A stretch of 64,000 bases of DNA from Pseudomonadota bacterium (GTDB taxonomy: Bacteria; Desulfobacterota; Desulfovibrionia; Desulfovibrionales; Desulfovibrionaceae), in NCBI GenBank assembly GCA_023460395.1, contig JAEWQB010000012.1, positions 5,899 to 69,898 of the forward strand, in the 5' to 3' direction. Below, piece after piece: positions 18,185-28,055 of the stretch. The notes beneath the pieces were generated by a model. That model was not told where the DNA came from and searched no databases. It worked only from the letters and a program-made list of their open reading frames with translations. Made by a program: the position numbers and the translations under genes. Each line of letters opens with the position of its first letter. Positions within the stretch are counted from its first letter, which is position 1.

Positions 18185-18444
18185 AATGGCTCCGTGGTTG
18201 TGTTGTGTTCGCGATGGTACAGGGGAAATAGCCTTGAGTGGGGGGGTAGGTCAACGCCGGCGTATATACTTCGCGCTAACAGGTTTGGCGTGTATGGTAG
18301 CCGGGCACTGTTCCCGCCTTGTGTGGGCGGTAACGGCGGTATGGCGTTGCTTCGTGCGCATCCTTTCCTTGCGGGGAAACATACAGTATAGATGCCATCG
18401 TCCACCCAATGCTGGGGGGCCTTGTTTCATGCGAAGGAGTTGTC

Positions 18445-20985
18445 ATGCGGTTTGCTTTTCCGGTTAGCGCAATGCGGTCTGTCCTGTGGTTTTTTCTTGT
18501 TCTGCTCGTGGTGACGGGGTGTCGTGTTCCCGCGGAGCGGACCGCACAGACGGTGGATAATTCTCCAGCAGTGCTGCGGGCCGATCCCGGATACGTGCAG
18601 TGGCTCGAAAAGCAGGCCATGTTTCGCGCGGCACAGGATATGGCGCGCATTGTATCTGGAACATCCATTCCGTGGACCGCGCCCTATGTGCAGCCGCACG
18701 CGGACGCGTTGCTTCGTGAAGCACCGGTCTGGCTTTCCTTGCATCCGGCAAGCATGCTGGTGCGGGACGGGGAAAGCGTCTTCCGCGCGCTTTCCGCTCC
18801 TGCGTTCTGGACACAGGCGCGAGCTTTGGGTGTGCGGGGGCTGATGCTGCCCTCCATCCGGGAGGCTGGCAGTGTGTGGGGATATGCCGCTTCCGGGTCG
18901 CGCACTCTGGGGGAGGATGTTGTGCAGTACGGGTTTGCCAGATATGCGGGTAGCTCTGCGGAATTTCGGCAAGTAATCCAGCTTGCCAACCAATCCGGTG
19001 CCATTATGGGCGACATGCTGGTTCCCATGGACACGGGGCGCGGAGCGGACTTCTTTCTCGCGGCGCGTGCAAAAACGGAATATGTGGGTCTGTACGGCAT
19101 GGTGGAACTGCCTGCCGACGTGTGGACGCTCTTGCCCGTCCCGGAATCCCAGTGGCAGGGGGCAGCCATCCCGGAGGCAACTCTGACTATTTTGCGCGGT
19201 AAGGGCGTTTTGCCGGGGCCGCGCGTGCGGGAAGCGCTTCGTTGGCCCATGCCGTCATTAGGATGGGCCGCTACTGGCGAGGTGCGGGGGTTGGATGGTG
19301 TGACGCGCCGCTTCGCCTATCTTTTTTCCGATACACCGGAGCGTCCTGTCCTGAGCTGGAATGATCCTTCCGCTGCGGCCCGCCGAGTGCTTTCCGGCTC
19401 TATTATTCAGCAGATTGGCACCTTGGGCGTGGCATTTTCCGGTATCAGCGTGGGGGCTTTGGTGGGAGTGGAGCCAGAGGCGTCGCACGTACCGTCAGGC
19501 CCCGTGGCTGTGGCGACAGCGCTTGACGCCGCCCGTGCCGCAGCGCAGGAAGTGCGGCGATATGGCGGGTGGAGTTTTTTACGTGATGCATTGCCATTGC
19601 CCGCGCTTGCTGCGGCCTTGCGGGACGGACCGGATTTCGCGGTGGACCACGCACAGGCTAGCGCCGCGACCATGGCGTTGTTGACGGGGGATGCCACCTT
19701 GTTGCGCCGGGCACTGGAGACTCTGCGCATGCTGGGGGTGCCACAGCGCAGGCTCATCCATGCCATGCAGCCCGGCTTGGGAGTAGATGTATCGCTAGTG
19801 CCGTTCTACGGGGCAGAGCCTGACGGGGTACGAGCCGTGCGTGAAGCGGCACAACTCGCAACGCGGGCCGCCCTGACCAGAGTAGGGGGTGACACACTTC
19901 TTTCGCGGAATACGCTTTATGCCAGCCCCGCTACATGGGTGGCTCTGGCGGCGGGAATACGAAGCCCGGAAACGCTCACGCTGGAACAGACACAGGTTGT
20001 GCGCAGCGGCATGCTGGCCCTTACGACCTATCACGCCATGCAGCCGGGGCTGTTCATGCTGACAGGGCGGGAACTCACGGGCACTCTTGCCGTGCCGGGA
20101 AGAACCATGACCGCGCTTGGGGCGGCTACGGAAGAAGAAGCGTTAACGCAGGGAATGATGGGCGCATACGATTTGCTGGGGAATGCGGGCGGGAGTCTAC
20201 TTTCGCCCATGGGAGTTCCGGGCACCGCCATGGCGTTTGGGACTATCCCGGAACAGGCGGGCATGCCGGATTCGTTTCTTTACAGTGTGCAACGAATTCT
20301 CGCAGCCCGCGAAGCCATGAGAATGGCATGGGCCACTCCCACGGGTGAGTTGCCCACGCGCGAAACGGGAAGCCTGTTGCGCACGTTCCGGCTGCCAAAT
20401 GAGCCAGACGGGCCAGACGAACCGGATGATTCCGCCGCAGAGAGGACGTCGCCCGTGCGGATGGCCCCCGTGGTTTTGGGATTAGACCTTATGGGTTCGC
20501 AGGCTGACAGGGAGGATGTGACCGCTTCGGCGTCTCCCGCGCCTTCCATGACTGTTTCCAACGGTGGGCCTGTTTCCAACGACGAGACTGTCCCCAATGA
20601 CGGGGCCGCCTCGGAGGGGAAGAAAATTCTTTCTCCGGCACCGGACGCGGCAGCCACCATCACGATGGCGGCGTTTGAAGCGGGTGCGGCGGCCTCATAT
20701 ATCCCCGTGACGGGGAATATGGTCCGGGGGGCAACGGTGCTGGTGGCGGCGAATTTTAGCCAACACCCGGTAAGTGAACGCGTAGCACCCGCTGCTTTGG
20801 GTGTGTTTGCTGCGGCCATGACGTCCTGCCCGGACGGGGATGTCTCTGGTACGGCGGGAGGCACCACGGTGGCCTTTGACATGCTGGGAGACGGCAAAGG
20901 CGTGTTCCGGGCGAAGGACGGGCAATGGCGTATTCATCTCGCTCCGTGGCAGGTACGGGTATTCTTGTTGCCAGCGGCGCGGTAA
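18445..20985 (+). CDS. Large predicted lipoprotein, unrecognised (possibly degenerate GH13-like)
   Basis: The 846-residue protein starts at ATG 18445, seven bases after AAGGAG. It has a signal peptide ending in a lipobox (VVTGC, Cys at about residue 29), so it is probably membrane-anchored in the periplasm. The middle has TIM-barrel-like stretches (ALGVRGLMLPSI, TLGVAFSGISVGALVGVEP) and the end reads WRIHLAPWQVRVFLL, as in amylase C-terminal domains. I cannot identify a catalytic triad. A low-complexity linker (PNEPDGPDEPDD, then Ser/Asn/Pro-rich) lies near residues 660-735. It converges on the YcaO gene, with eight bases between the two stop codons. Confidence 0.6.
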   Translation: MRFAFPVSAMRSVLWFFLVLLVVTGCRVPAERTAQTVDNSPAVLRADPGYVQWLEKQAMFRAAQDMARIVSGTSIPWTAPYVQPHADALLREAPVWLSLHPASMLVRDGESVFRALSAPAFWTQARALGVRGLMLPSIREAGSVWGYAASGSRTLGEDVVQYGFARYAGSSAEFRQVIQLANQSGAIMGDMLVPMDTGRGADFFLAARAKTEYVGLYGMVELPADVWTLLPVPESQWQGAAIPEATLTILRGKGVLPGPRVREALRWPMPSLGWAATGEVRGLDGVTRRFAYLFSDTPERPVLSWNDPSAAARRVLSGSIIQQIGTLGVAFSGISVGALVGVEPEASHVPSGPVAVATALDAARAAAQEVRRYGGWSFLRDALPLPALAAALRDGPDFAVDHAQASAATMALLTGDATLLRRALETLRMLGVPQRRLIHAMQPGLGVDVSLVPFYGAEPDGVRAVREAAQLATRAALTRVGGDTLLSRNTLYASPATWVALAAGIRSPETLTLEQTQVVRSGMLALTTYHAMQPGLFMLTGRELTGTLAVPGRTMTALGAATEEEALTQGMMGAYDLLGNAGGSLLSPMGVPGTAMAFGTIPEQAGMPDSFLYSVQRILAAREAMRMAWATPTGELPTRETGSLLRTFRLPNEPDGPDEPDDSAAERTSPVRMAPVVLGLDLMGSQADREDVTASASPAPSMTVSNGGPVSNDETVPNDGAASEGKKILSPAPDAAATITMAAFEAGAAASYIPVTGNMVRGATVLVAANFSQHPVSERVAPAALGVFAAAMTSCPDGDVSGTAGGTTVAFDMLGDGKGVFRAKDGQWRIHLAPWQVRVFLLPAAR

Positions 20986-20993
20986 GGCATGCG

Positions 20994-22751
20994 CTATTCG
21001 CGGTATTCCCGAAGATAGTTGGTGAACAGGCGGCGGCTGACCCGGCTGTATATGTCAAAGTCGGCAGTTAACTCCAGACCGGGAATAAAGGCTTTTACCA
21101 CGGGAAATTGCAGGTCCGCGCGACGTATATTCACGTAGATCGGACGCCGGTTGTTGGCAATGAGGGTACGTTCCAGCAAGGTCAGATCGCGTATGGGGTC
21201 TTCCATGCTGTAGTCGGGGAGTTCTTCGTGCCGTCGTACCGGAAGATTACGGAGCGCTGGAGCCGAAGCGGGGCCTTGCGGATACGGATAAGGCGTTTCT
21301 GTCAGTGCGGAAACCACAGCCCGCCGACCATTGAGTCCCGCCCCCGTGCCCCGCATCACCTCACCTTTTGCGCTCATCACAAATGCTTTGTAGCAAGGAA
21401 TGCCGAATTCTGTGGTGATGTCCTGAAACATCACGTGTACTCCCCGTGCGGCGTAGTCTTCCAGTAAGAGACGCAGCGCGGGGTCTTCGCTACTGAGTAG
21501 GAAACAGTCGCGTTTGAGAAAGGGGCGAGTGGCTTCGGCATCACGTTCCAAAATTTCCGTCAGCGCGGCGACCTTGGCCTCTTCCATAATGTTCCCGGAG
21601 GCTAGCCCTGTGGACCCCGGTGCTGCAAAGAGGGCTATTTCGTCCAGATTGCAGAACATGAAGACGAGTTGAACAGGCACCAAAATGGGTTCTGGACCGG
21701 CTTCGCCGGGGGTATGCCCGGTCATCCAGTGCAGCGGCTCATCCGTATATGCCACCTCCAACGGGATGGAGTTAGGGTCCATGGCGGAGATGCCCCGCGC
21801 TTGCAGTTCAGACAATCGGGCCACAGTGATGGGAGTATCTTCCTGTGTGTTTAGCACGGCAGAGGGACCGACGGATGCGAAGGCAGAGCCGCGTTCCACC
21901 ATTTCCATGGAATACCCCGCGCGCGCGGCGGCCAGTCGCAGGCCGCGACCGTATGAGGTGGCGATGCCCTGCAGGGATATATCATGACGACCACAGCGTA
22001 CACCAATGTCGAGGTGCCAGCGCCGGAGCAGGGCAATGGGGGAGAGCGAGGCAATGTGCCGCATTTCCACGTCAGCCACAAACCCGTATTCCACAAGGCG
22101 TTCCAGCGCGAGCATGGCGGTTTCTTCCGGTGCGGGGCGTTGCCATGCCGGGCCGTGTGGCTCTGCGGCAAGGGCGGGCCGAACCTCACTGACGGATATG
22201 GCAGTCTCCCCGGCTTCTTGAGGGGGATAAAGAAGCGGCAGATCCAGCTCTTCCAAGTCGTGTGGCAAAGGGAGCAATCTGTGCGTATGCATGTTGGCGC
22301 GAAAACGCTTGGCCCACGCGGCATGGGCTTGCCGGTCATCCCGCAGCCACCACTTCAGGTGAATAAAGGGAGTGTGGGGCGCAAGGCGCTCGGCGGCGTG
22401 GTCGGGAAAACGGGAAAGCAATGCCGTGCAATCTGCGGAAAGCAGACAGGTTTCCAGCAGCAGTGCGGCAAGGACGGGGCGGATGATGCCTGTATCGTCC
22501 AGCGCGGTGTCCAGCAAGGCGGTTACGGTATCCGCACCTGATTCCCGAAGTCGCTCCAGCACGTGCTTGTGCATGAAGTCATCAAATGGACGCTTTTCCA
22601 GATACGCGATGGCGGTATCGAGTGAGATGGGGGAAGCAGGAGAACAGGTAACGTACCCCACCGTTCCTTGTGTGTCGGTGAGGACAAAGGAATATCGCAT
22701 AGTTGTGTCTGCTGTTTCGGGGGAGGGGACGGCTACAGGCGATGAGGACAT
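20994..22751 (-). CDS. YcaO-domain protein (orphan cyclodehydratase-like ATPase)
   Basis: This 585-residue protein has its YcaO domain in the C-terminal half, from about residue 250: STGLASGNIMEEAKVAALTE with the E-rich ATP/Mg region, ERDA, and GTGAGLNGRRAVVSALTE. YcaO enzymes use ATP to activate peptide amide bonds, forming azolines, thioamides or amidines. Residues 1 to ~240 are not recognised. No precursor peptide, TfuA, E1-like partner or exporter lies next to it, unlike azole or thioamide peptide clusters. GGAG precedes the ATG. It may share a transcript with the small anchored protein upstream. Confidence 0.8.
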   Translation of the reverse strand: MSSSPVAVPSPETADTTMRYSFVLTDTQGTVGYVTCSPASPISLDTAIAYLEKRPFDDFMHKHVLERLRESGADTVTALLDTALDDTGIIRPVLAALLLETCLLSADCTALLSRFPDHAAERLAPHTPFIHLKWWLRDDRQAHAAWAKRFRANMHTHRLLPLPHDLEELDLPLLYPPQEAGETAISVSEVRPALAAEPHGPAWQRPAPEETAMLALERLVEYGFVADVEMRHIASLSPIALLRRWHLDIGVRCGRHDISLQGIATSYGRGLRLAAARAGYSMEMVERGSAFASVGPSAVLNTQEDTPITVARLSELQARGISAMDPNSIPLEVAYTDEPLHWMTGHTPGEAGPEPILVPVQLVFMFCNLDEIALFAAPGSTGLASGNIMEEAKVAALTEILERDAEATRPFLKRDCFLLSSEDPALRLLLEDYAARGVHVMFQDITTEFGIPCYKAFVMSAKGEVMRGTGAGLNGRRAVVSALTETPYPYPQGPASAPALRNLPVRRHEELPDYSMEDPIRDLTLLERTLIANNRRPIYVNIRRADLQFPVVKAFIPGLELTADFDIYSRVSRRLFTNYLREYRE

Positions 22752-22868
22752 GGTAGGCTCCGCAGGTGCTGGATAGAGTGAATGTCGGCGGCACCATAGC
22801 CTACGGGAGCGGCGGTGACAATTCCCCCGCGCGTCAGTGAGCGCTCGCCCTTGGCTGTGAGCGCGCTA

Positions 22869-23321
22869 TTAAAACGCCACTTTCATGGGGCGCGTGTGGG
22901 CGGGCGCGGGAGAACCCATAAGCTGCATAGCCGTGCTGATTTTTTCTTTAATCTTTCTGGCAAGTTGATCGCGCAGCGTGTACATGCGGCGGCTTTCATA
23001 TATTGAGCCGTCGGGCATGGTGAAGATCAGTTGGAAGTTGGCCTGTTCCGTGTGCAGCGAGGTGCTTTGGGGCGGATAATGGTTGATATAAAGCGTCACA
23101 GACTGATACCGGGCGGGATAGGAGGTGAGATAGGCCCGCAACGACTGCGTCTGTTCCGGGGTCAGAGAACCGTCCGGGGTATTTGCCGGGTAAACAACGG
23201 CTAATGGTATGCCAGGGGGGAGCGCTATGGCGGCGGGAACGGAACCGCGTAGGGAATAGTAGCCGTATATGCCTCCCAGCGTAGCCGTGCTCGCCAGAAG
23301 GAAAAACAAAAGGAATTTCAT
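22869..23321 (-). CDS. Small membrane-anchored or exported protein of unknown function
   Basis: The 150-residue protein begins MKFLLFFLLASTATLGGIYG, an N-terminal anchor or signal peptide, and the rest is predicted outside the cytosol. I do not recognise the family. A segment after about residue 75 is rich in Tyr/Thr and looks like a small beta domain. ATG 23321 is preceded by GGAG at six bases; an upstream in-frame start at 23414 has no such site. The YcaO gene starts 117 bases downstream on the same strand, so co-transcription is possible. Confidence 0.65.
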   Translation of the reverse strand: MKFLLFFLLASTATLGGIYGYYSLRGSVPAAIALPPGIPLAVVYPANTPDGSLTPEQTQSLRAYLTSYPARYQSVTLYINHYPPQSTSLHTEQANFQLIFTMPDGSIYESRRMYTLRDQLARKIKEKISTAMQLMGSPAPAHTRPMKVAF

Positions 23322-23456
23322 GCAGTCTCCGCAGAAGTGTTTGCAGCGGTTTCCGCTCCCCTGTACCGTTGCCGGGGGAGAAGGCGAAGGAAATAGGGGA
23401 GAGGCTAACCTCAATTCCTGTGTAGACTACCATAACCCGGTTGATAAAGGAAATAC

Positions 23457-24392
23457 ATGATGCCGCGTTTGGGTGCGCATATGTCTGTTGCGGGCGGATT
23501 ATACAAGTCTGTGGAACGCATTATGGCGGTGAATGGGCAGGCGTTGCAAATTTTTACGCGCAATCAACGGCAATGGCGGTCAGCACCGGTTTCCGACAGC
23601 GAGGTGCGGGCGTTCATGGATGCCCGGAATGCGTGGGGAGACTGGGCCGTGGCTTCGCATGCTTCATATCTCATCAATCTAGCCACCCCGGATGAACAGG
23701 CAGGGGAGCGTGCCGCGGCGGCGTTGGGAGAGGAATTAGTCCGGTCACAGAGGTTGTCCATTCCGTTTGTGGTGTTGCATCCCGGCGCACATATGGGACG
23801 TTCAGAGCGTGGTGCGGCGCGTCCTTGCGGGGAACCGGAAGAGGACGGTGGCAGGACTACAGACGCGGGGGATTTTTCCGGTCCCGTTGCGGCGGGCATC
23901 CGGCGGGTAGCGGAGCGACTCACGCGGGTTCTGGAGTCGGTGTCCGCGCCCGGAGTGCGGGTTTTGCTGGAAAACACTGCGGGGCAGGGTACTGCGCTGG
24001 GAGCGCGGCTGGAGGAATTGGGGGCTATTTTACGTGGTATGGACGATAATCCGCAGATCGGGGTGTGTCTGGACACCGCCCACGCGTTTGCCGCAGGGTA
24101 CGATTTGCGGACGCGGGCCGGATACGATGCGATGTTCGCGGCGGTGCACAGGGAAATGCCGGGGCGACTGAGCCTGATGCATCTGAACGATTCGCGTGTC
24201 GGATGCGGTAGCCGGGTAGACAGGCACGCGCATATCGGGCTGGGGGAACTTGGCGAAACGCCCTTCGCGTGGCTGATGCGTGATCCCGCTTTGGCACACG
24301 TTCCCATGGTGCTGGAAACGCCCAAGGACGACACGCTGGAAGATGACCGGAGAAATCTTGAGGTATTACGGCGTCTTGCGGAGACAGCCTAA
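23457..24392 (+). CDS. nfo: Endonuclease IV (deoxyribonuclease IV)
   Basis: This 311-residue AP endonuclease of base excision repair is a TIM barrel with a tri-zinc site. Motifs in order are LGAHMSVAGG, FTRNQRQW, VLHPGAHMG, LENTAGQG, LDTAHAFAAGYDL, LMHLNDS, DRHAHIGLGELG and LETPKDD. The protein is about 30 residues longer than usual because of a Gly/Glu-rich insertion between VLHPGAHMG and GIRRVAERL. AAGGA precedes the tandem ATGATG start. Confidence 0.95.
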   Translation: MMPRLGAHMSVAGGLYKSVERIMAVNGQALQIFTRNQRQWRSAPVSDSEVRAFMDARNAWGDWAVASHASYLINLATPDEQAGERAAAALGEELVRSQRLSIPFVVLHPGAHMGRSERGAARPCGEPEEDGGRTTDAGDFSGPVAAGIRRVAERLTRVLESVSAPGVRVLLENTAGQGTALGARLEELGAILRGMDDNPQIGVCLDTAHAFAAGYDLRTRAGYDAMFAAVHREMPGRLSLMHLNDSRVGCGSRVDRHAHIGLGELGETPFAWLMRDPALAHVPMVLETPKDDTLEDDRRNLEVLRRLAETA

Positions 24393-24527
24393 ACCTATAC
24401 GATTTGCTCTTGCGAGTGCGCGCACTGGCCTGTCAGCCATCTGTCGGGAATTACGCTGTCTTGTCAGCCAGATGCGGCACTAGGCTGCCCTGTGGTCTGA
24501 CTGCGCTACGCTGCCGAGCGTCCCGGT

Positions 24528-25037
24528 TTATTCCCCCTGCTGCTCCGTCGCAGGCTCGTTCGGTTGCTGCTCTGTTTCTGCGGGAGTTGCCGCAGTTTCG
24601 TTAAACCGGGGGAGCAGATTCTTTTTTGCCAGCCGGGACTCCACCGTCAACTCAATTCCCTTATCGCGCAGGGCAACCTCATAATGTGTGATGACACGCA
24701 TGTCGTTAGGGTACATGAGGCTTTTCTGGCGAATCATTTCTTCTACAATACCTTCCAGCGTTTCCATGGCATCGGGCGAAAGGCCAAACTGCGCAAGGGA
24801 ACGTTTGAGGTTTTCTGTCCAGCGGTCGCGGGAAAGAAATGCGGCGTTCCACGCGAAAACACCCAGTCCCACGGCATTGTCTTCTCCGTTTAAGCTCTGT
24901 GCTTCCTGAAGGAGCGGGCGGCAGAAGGTGAGCACCGTGTCGGAAAGGTCATTCGTCACGGCATGGGCCGCTGCTTTGCGTTGACGGATAGCGTCTATCC
25001 GCTTTTTCAGCTTCTTACGATCTTGTTTATCAGCCAT
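24528..25037 (-). CDS. Conserved-looking hypothetical protein
   Basis: This 169-residue cytosolic protein starts with a Lys/Arg-rich stretch (MADKQDRKKLKKRIDAIRQR), has a mainly helical middle and ends in a Glu/Pro/Gln-rich tail. It lacks membrane segments and cysteine clusters, and I do not recognise the family. It lies downstream of alaS on the same strand, but the terminator at 25063-25102 separates them, so it probably has its own promoter. Confidence 0.6.
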   Translation of the reverse strand: MADKQDRKKLKKRIDAIRQRKAAAHAVTNDLSDTVLTFCRPLLQEAQSLNGEDNAVGLGVFAWNAAFLSRDRWTENLKRSLAQFGLSPDAMETLEGIVEEMIRQKSLMYPNDMRVITHYEVALRDKGIELTVESRLAKKNLLPRFNETAATPAETEQQPNEPATEQQGE

Positions 25038-25062
25038 GTCTTGTGCCCATCCTTGGAGAGTG

Positions 25063-25102
25063 AAAAGGGAAAAGGCCTTGGCGATGCCGCCGAAGGCCTT
25101 TT
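25063..25102 (-). terminator. Rho-independent terminator of alaS
   Basis: AAAAGGCCTT (25070-25079) and AAGGCCTTTT (25093-25102) form a 10-base stem. On the minus strand it ends in TTTT, CCC and another TTTT. Confidence 0.75.
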
Positions 25103-25194
25103 CTTTTGCGTTGGTCTGACCGTTTCGTCAAGTCCGGCGGAGCGCGGAGTGCGCGTTCCGGCGGCTGGAAAACGCGAGGTACATAACCGGCGAG

Positions 25195-27834
25195 TTAGGC
25201 CAGCAGCTCCCGCAGTTTGGCAAAGGCCGCGTCCAGCCCGGCGGGTATGTTCCCTCCGGCTTGGGCCATATCGGGTCGTCCGCCGCCTTTTCCGCCCACT
25301 TCCGGGGCGATGGCACCCACGAGTGCGCCGGCTTTGAAACGATCTGTCAAATCTTTGGTTACCGCCACCAGCAGCGTGACTTTGCCATCTTCTTCCATGG
25401 CGAGACAAGCTACGCCGGAGCCGAGTTTAGAGCGCACATCGTCCATCAGGGTGCGCAGGGCGTTCACGTTGGGCGCGTCTACTTTGGCGGCGAGTAATTT
25501 TACGCCATGGATTTCTGTCACGCCGTCCATGAGGTCGCCGCCTTGACCGGAAGCGGCTTTGGCAGCCATGCGCTCCATGTCTTTGCGCAGCGTGCGGATT
25601 TCCTGTTGTAGGGCCTGCACACGCGTGGCTATCTGACCGGGTTTGCCTTTCACCAACCCGGCGACATCGTGCAGTTCCGCACGTTGGTCCATGGCAAGTG
25701 CGAGGGCGTTCCAGCCGGTGACGGCTTCAATGCGGCGGATGCCGGAAGCCACACCGCTCTCGGAAACAATGAAGAAGCTGCCAGCCTGTCCGGTGGAACG
25801 CAGGTGCGTGCCGCCGCACAGTTCCACGGATTCATCGCCAATGGAAACAACACGAACCGTGGCAGTGTATTTTTCACCAAACAGGGCCATGGCCCCCATG
25901 CTCACAGCCTGATCGTATTCCATGAGTGCCGTATTCAACGGAGTATCCGCCATAATGGCGCGGTTTACGTCTCGTTCTATGGCGATAATTTCGTCAGGTG
26001 TGAGAGCGGTGATGTGGGTGAAGTCAAAGCGCAGCCGGTCTGGTCCTACCAGCGAACCGGACTGCTTCACGTGGTCGCCCAGCGTGCGGCGCAATGCGGC
26101 GTGGAGCAGGTGCGTGCAGGTGTGGTTACGCGCGGAGGCAAGACGTCCGTCTTCCAGCACGGTCAGGCTAACGGCCTGATCCTGCAATATGCCCCCTTCA
26201 CTTACCTGCACTTCGTGTACTGTCAGATCGGGACTGGGCTTCACGGTGTTGAGGACGGATGCTTTGCCCGTTTCAGAGGCAATGCTCCCCATGTCGCCCG
26301 TCTGTCCGCCGGATTCTCCGTAGAACGGTGTGCGGTTGGTCACGATGTAGCCTTTGGCCCCGGCGGGAAGCGATTCCACCATGTCGGCATCGGCGTCCAT
26401 GAGCACGGCTATACGGGCTTCGCAGGAAAGCTGCTCGTATCCGGTAAATTCGCTACGCATGCCTTCTTCCAGCAAAGATTGGAAGCGGGCTGCAAGGGTT
26501 TCTTTCCCGCCGCCTTTCCATGCGGCTTTGGCGCGTTGTTTCTGTTCCAGCATGTGCTGGCGAAAGCCCGCTTCGTCCACAACAAAGCCGCGTTTTTCCG
26601 CCACGTCGTTTACAATATCAAGCGGGAAGCCATAGGTGTCGTACAGGCGGAAGGCGGTTTCACCGGAAACCTGACTGGACCCGGCAGATGTCAAGGCCGC
26701 CAGCTCGTCTTCCAGCATGGCAAGGCCCTTATCGAGCGTTTTGTTGAAGCGCTCTTCTTCCTCTGTGACGACGCGGACCATAAAGTCGGCGTTATCGCGC
26801 AGTTCGGGGTAGTGCTCACCCATGATGTCGGTGATTTTGAACGCGGTTTTGTGCAGATAGGTTCCGGTCAGTCCCAACAGCCTGCCAAACCGGTAGGCCC
26901 GACGGATGAGGCGGCGCAGCACGTAGCCGCGACCGTCATTGGAGGGCAGAATACCGTCCGCGATCATGAAGGCGATGGCCCGGCTGTGGTCGGCGATAAC
27001 GCGCAAGGCCGTGTCGGTTTCTTCGCCTTGCTGCCGGTATTTTACTCCCGCAAGGTCCGCCGTGTAGCCGATAATAGCCTGAAAAAGATCCGTGTCGTAG
27101 TTGGAGTTCACACCCTGACAAACCGCGGCTATGCGTTCCAATCCCATGCCGGTATCAATGGAAGGATTGGGCAACGAGGTCCGTCTGCCGTCTGCCGCCT
27201 GATCGTACTGCATGAACACGAGGTTCCAGATTTCAAGAAAGCGGTCACAGTCGCAGGTGCCGATGCCGCAGTCGGGACCGCAGGTCATGTGCTCGCCCTG
27301 ATCTACATGAATTTCAGTACAGGGACCGCAAGGCCCCGTGTCACCCATGGACCAGAAATTGTCCTTTTCGCCAAGCCGGAAAATGCGGTCGGCGGGAACA
27401 CCGGCTTCGGCCTGCCACAGATCATAGGCTTCATCGTCATCACGGTAGATGGTGATGTACAGTTTGTCTTTGGGGAGCTTAAGTTCTTCGGTGATAAATC
27501 CCCATGCGAAGCGGATGGCGTCTTTTTTGAAATAGTTGCCGAAACTGAAGTTGCCCAGCATTTCAAAAAAAGTGTGGTGGCGAGCGGTGCGTCCCACATT
27601 CTCAAGGTCGTTATGCTTGCCCCCCACGCGAAGGCATTTCTGTGCGGTGGTGGCGCGGACATAGTCCCGCTTTTCCTGTCCAAGGAAGGTTTTCTTGAAT
27701 TGCACCATGCCCGCGTTGGTGAAGAGCAGGGTGGGGTCGTCATTGGGGATAAGGGACGAGGAGGTGACCACCTGATGCCCTTTGGACTGGAAGTATTCAA
27801 GAAACTTGGTGCGGATTTCGTTGGCGGTAATCAC
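25195..27834 (-). CDS. alaS: Alanyl-tRNA synthetase
   Basis: The 879-residue class II synthetase charges tRNA-Ala. The catalytic core starts at [12 protein letters not shown]. The editing domain has the [12 protein letters not shown] zinc histidines and [11 protein letters not shown], and the C-terminus is a DHHA1-type domain. The start is GTG at 27834, preceded by AGGGAG; an upstream in-frame start at 27948 would add 38 residues without family homology. It lies 222 bases after recA in the same direction, an order also known in Desulfovibrio. Confidence 0.96.
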   Translation of the reverse strand: MITANEIRTKFLEYFQSKGHQVVTSSSLIPNDDPTLLFTNAGMVQFKKTFLGQEKRDYVRATTAQKCLRVGGKHNDLENVGRTARHHTFFEMLGNFSFGNYFKKDAIRFAWGFITEELKLPKDKLYITIYRDDDEAYDLWQAEAGVPADRIFRLGEKDNFWSMGDTGPCGPCTEIHVDQGEHMTCGPDCGIGTCDCDRFLEIWNLVFMQYDQAADGRRTSLPNPSIDTGMGLERIAAVCQGVNSNYDTDLFQAIIGYTADLAGVKYRQQGEETDTALRVIADHSRAIAFMIADGILPSNDGRGYVLRRLIRRAYRFGRLLGLTGTYLHKTAFKITDIMGEHYPELRDNADFMVRVVTEEEERFNKTLDKGLAMLEDELAALTSAGSSQVSGETAFRLYDTYGFPLDIVNDVAEKRGFVVDEAGFRQHMLEQKQRAKAAWKGGGKETLAARFQSLLEEGMRSEFTGYEQLSCEARIAVLMDADADMVESLPAGAKGYIVTNRTPFYGESGGQTGDMGSIASETGKASVLNTVKPSPDLTVHEVQVSEGGILQDQAVSLTVLEDGRLASARNHTCTHLLHAALRRTLGDHVKQSGSLVGPDRLRFDFTHITALTPDEIIAIERDVNRAIMADTPLNTALMEYDQAVSMGAMALFGEKYTATVRVVSIGDESVELCGGTHLRSTGQAGSFFIVSESGVASGIRRIEAVTGWNALALAMDQRAELHDVAGLVKGKPGQIATRVQALQQEIRTLRKDMERMAAKAASGQGGDLMDGVTEIHGVKLLAAKVDAPNVNALRTLMDDVRSKLGSGVACLAMEEDGKVTLLVAVTKDLTDRFKAGALVGAIAPEVGGKGGGRPDMAQAGGNIPAGLDAAFAKLRELLA

Positions 27835-28002
27835 TAAACGGTACTCCCTTAACAAAAAATATGGTGCGCTACACCACTGAGGGGCGACCAGACTGTGCGG
27901 AATAGCCTCGCAGGCGTGGCGTAGCCAATACCCTTGTGCGCCCGGCATTCTGGGATTGCCCGGTTTTTTGGGCGTGCGGTTTTTCGATCCAAAGAGGCTA
28001 GC

Positions 28003-28029
28003 GCAAAAGCCGCCCCGTGGGGGCGGCTT
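28003..28029 (-). terminator. Rho-independent terminator of recA
   Basis: AAGCCGCCCC (28007-28016) pairs with GGGGCGGCTT (28020-28029). On the minus strand the stem runs into TTTT. It suggests that recA and alaS are at least partly separate transcripts. Confidence 0.7.
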
Positions 28030-28055
28030 GCCGGTAAATTGAGTACGGCAGCGGG

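Noticed and set aside
25669..27837. Long plus-strand open frame opposite alaS
   Set aside because: Antisense artefact of the alaS coding sequence with no start signal.
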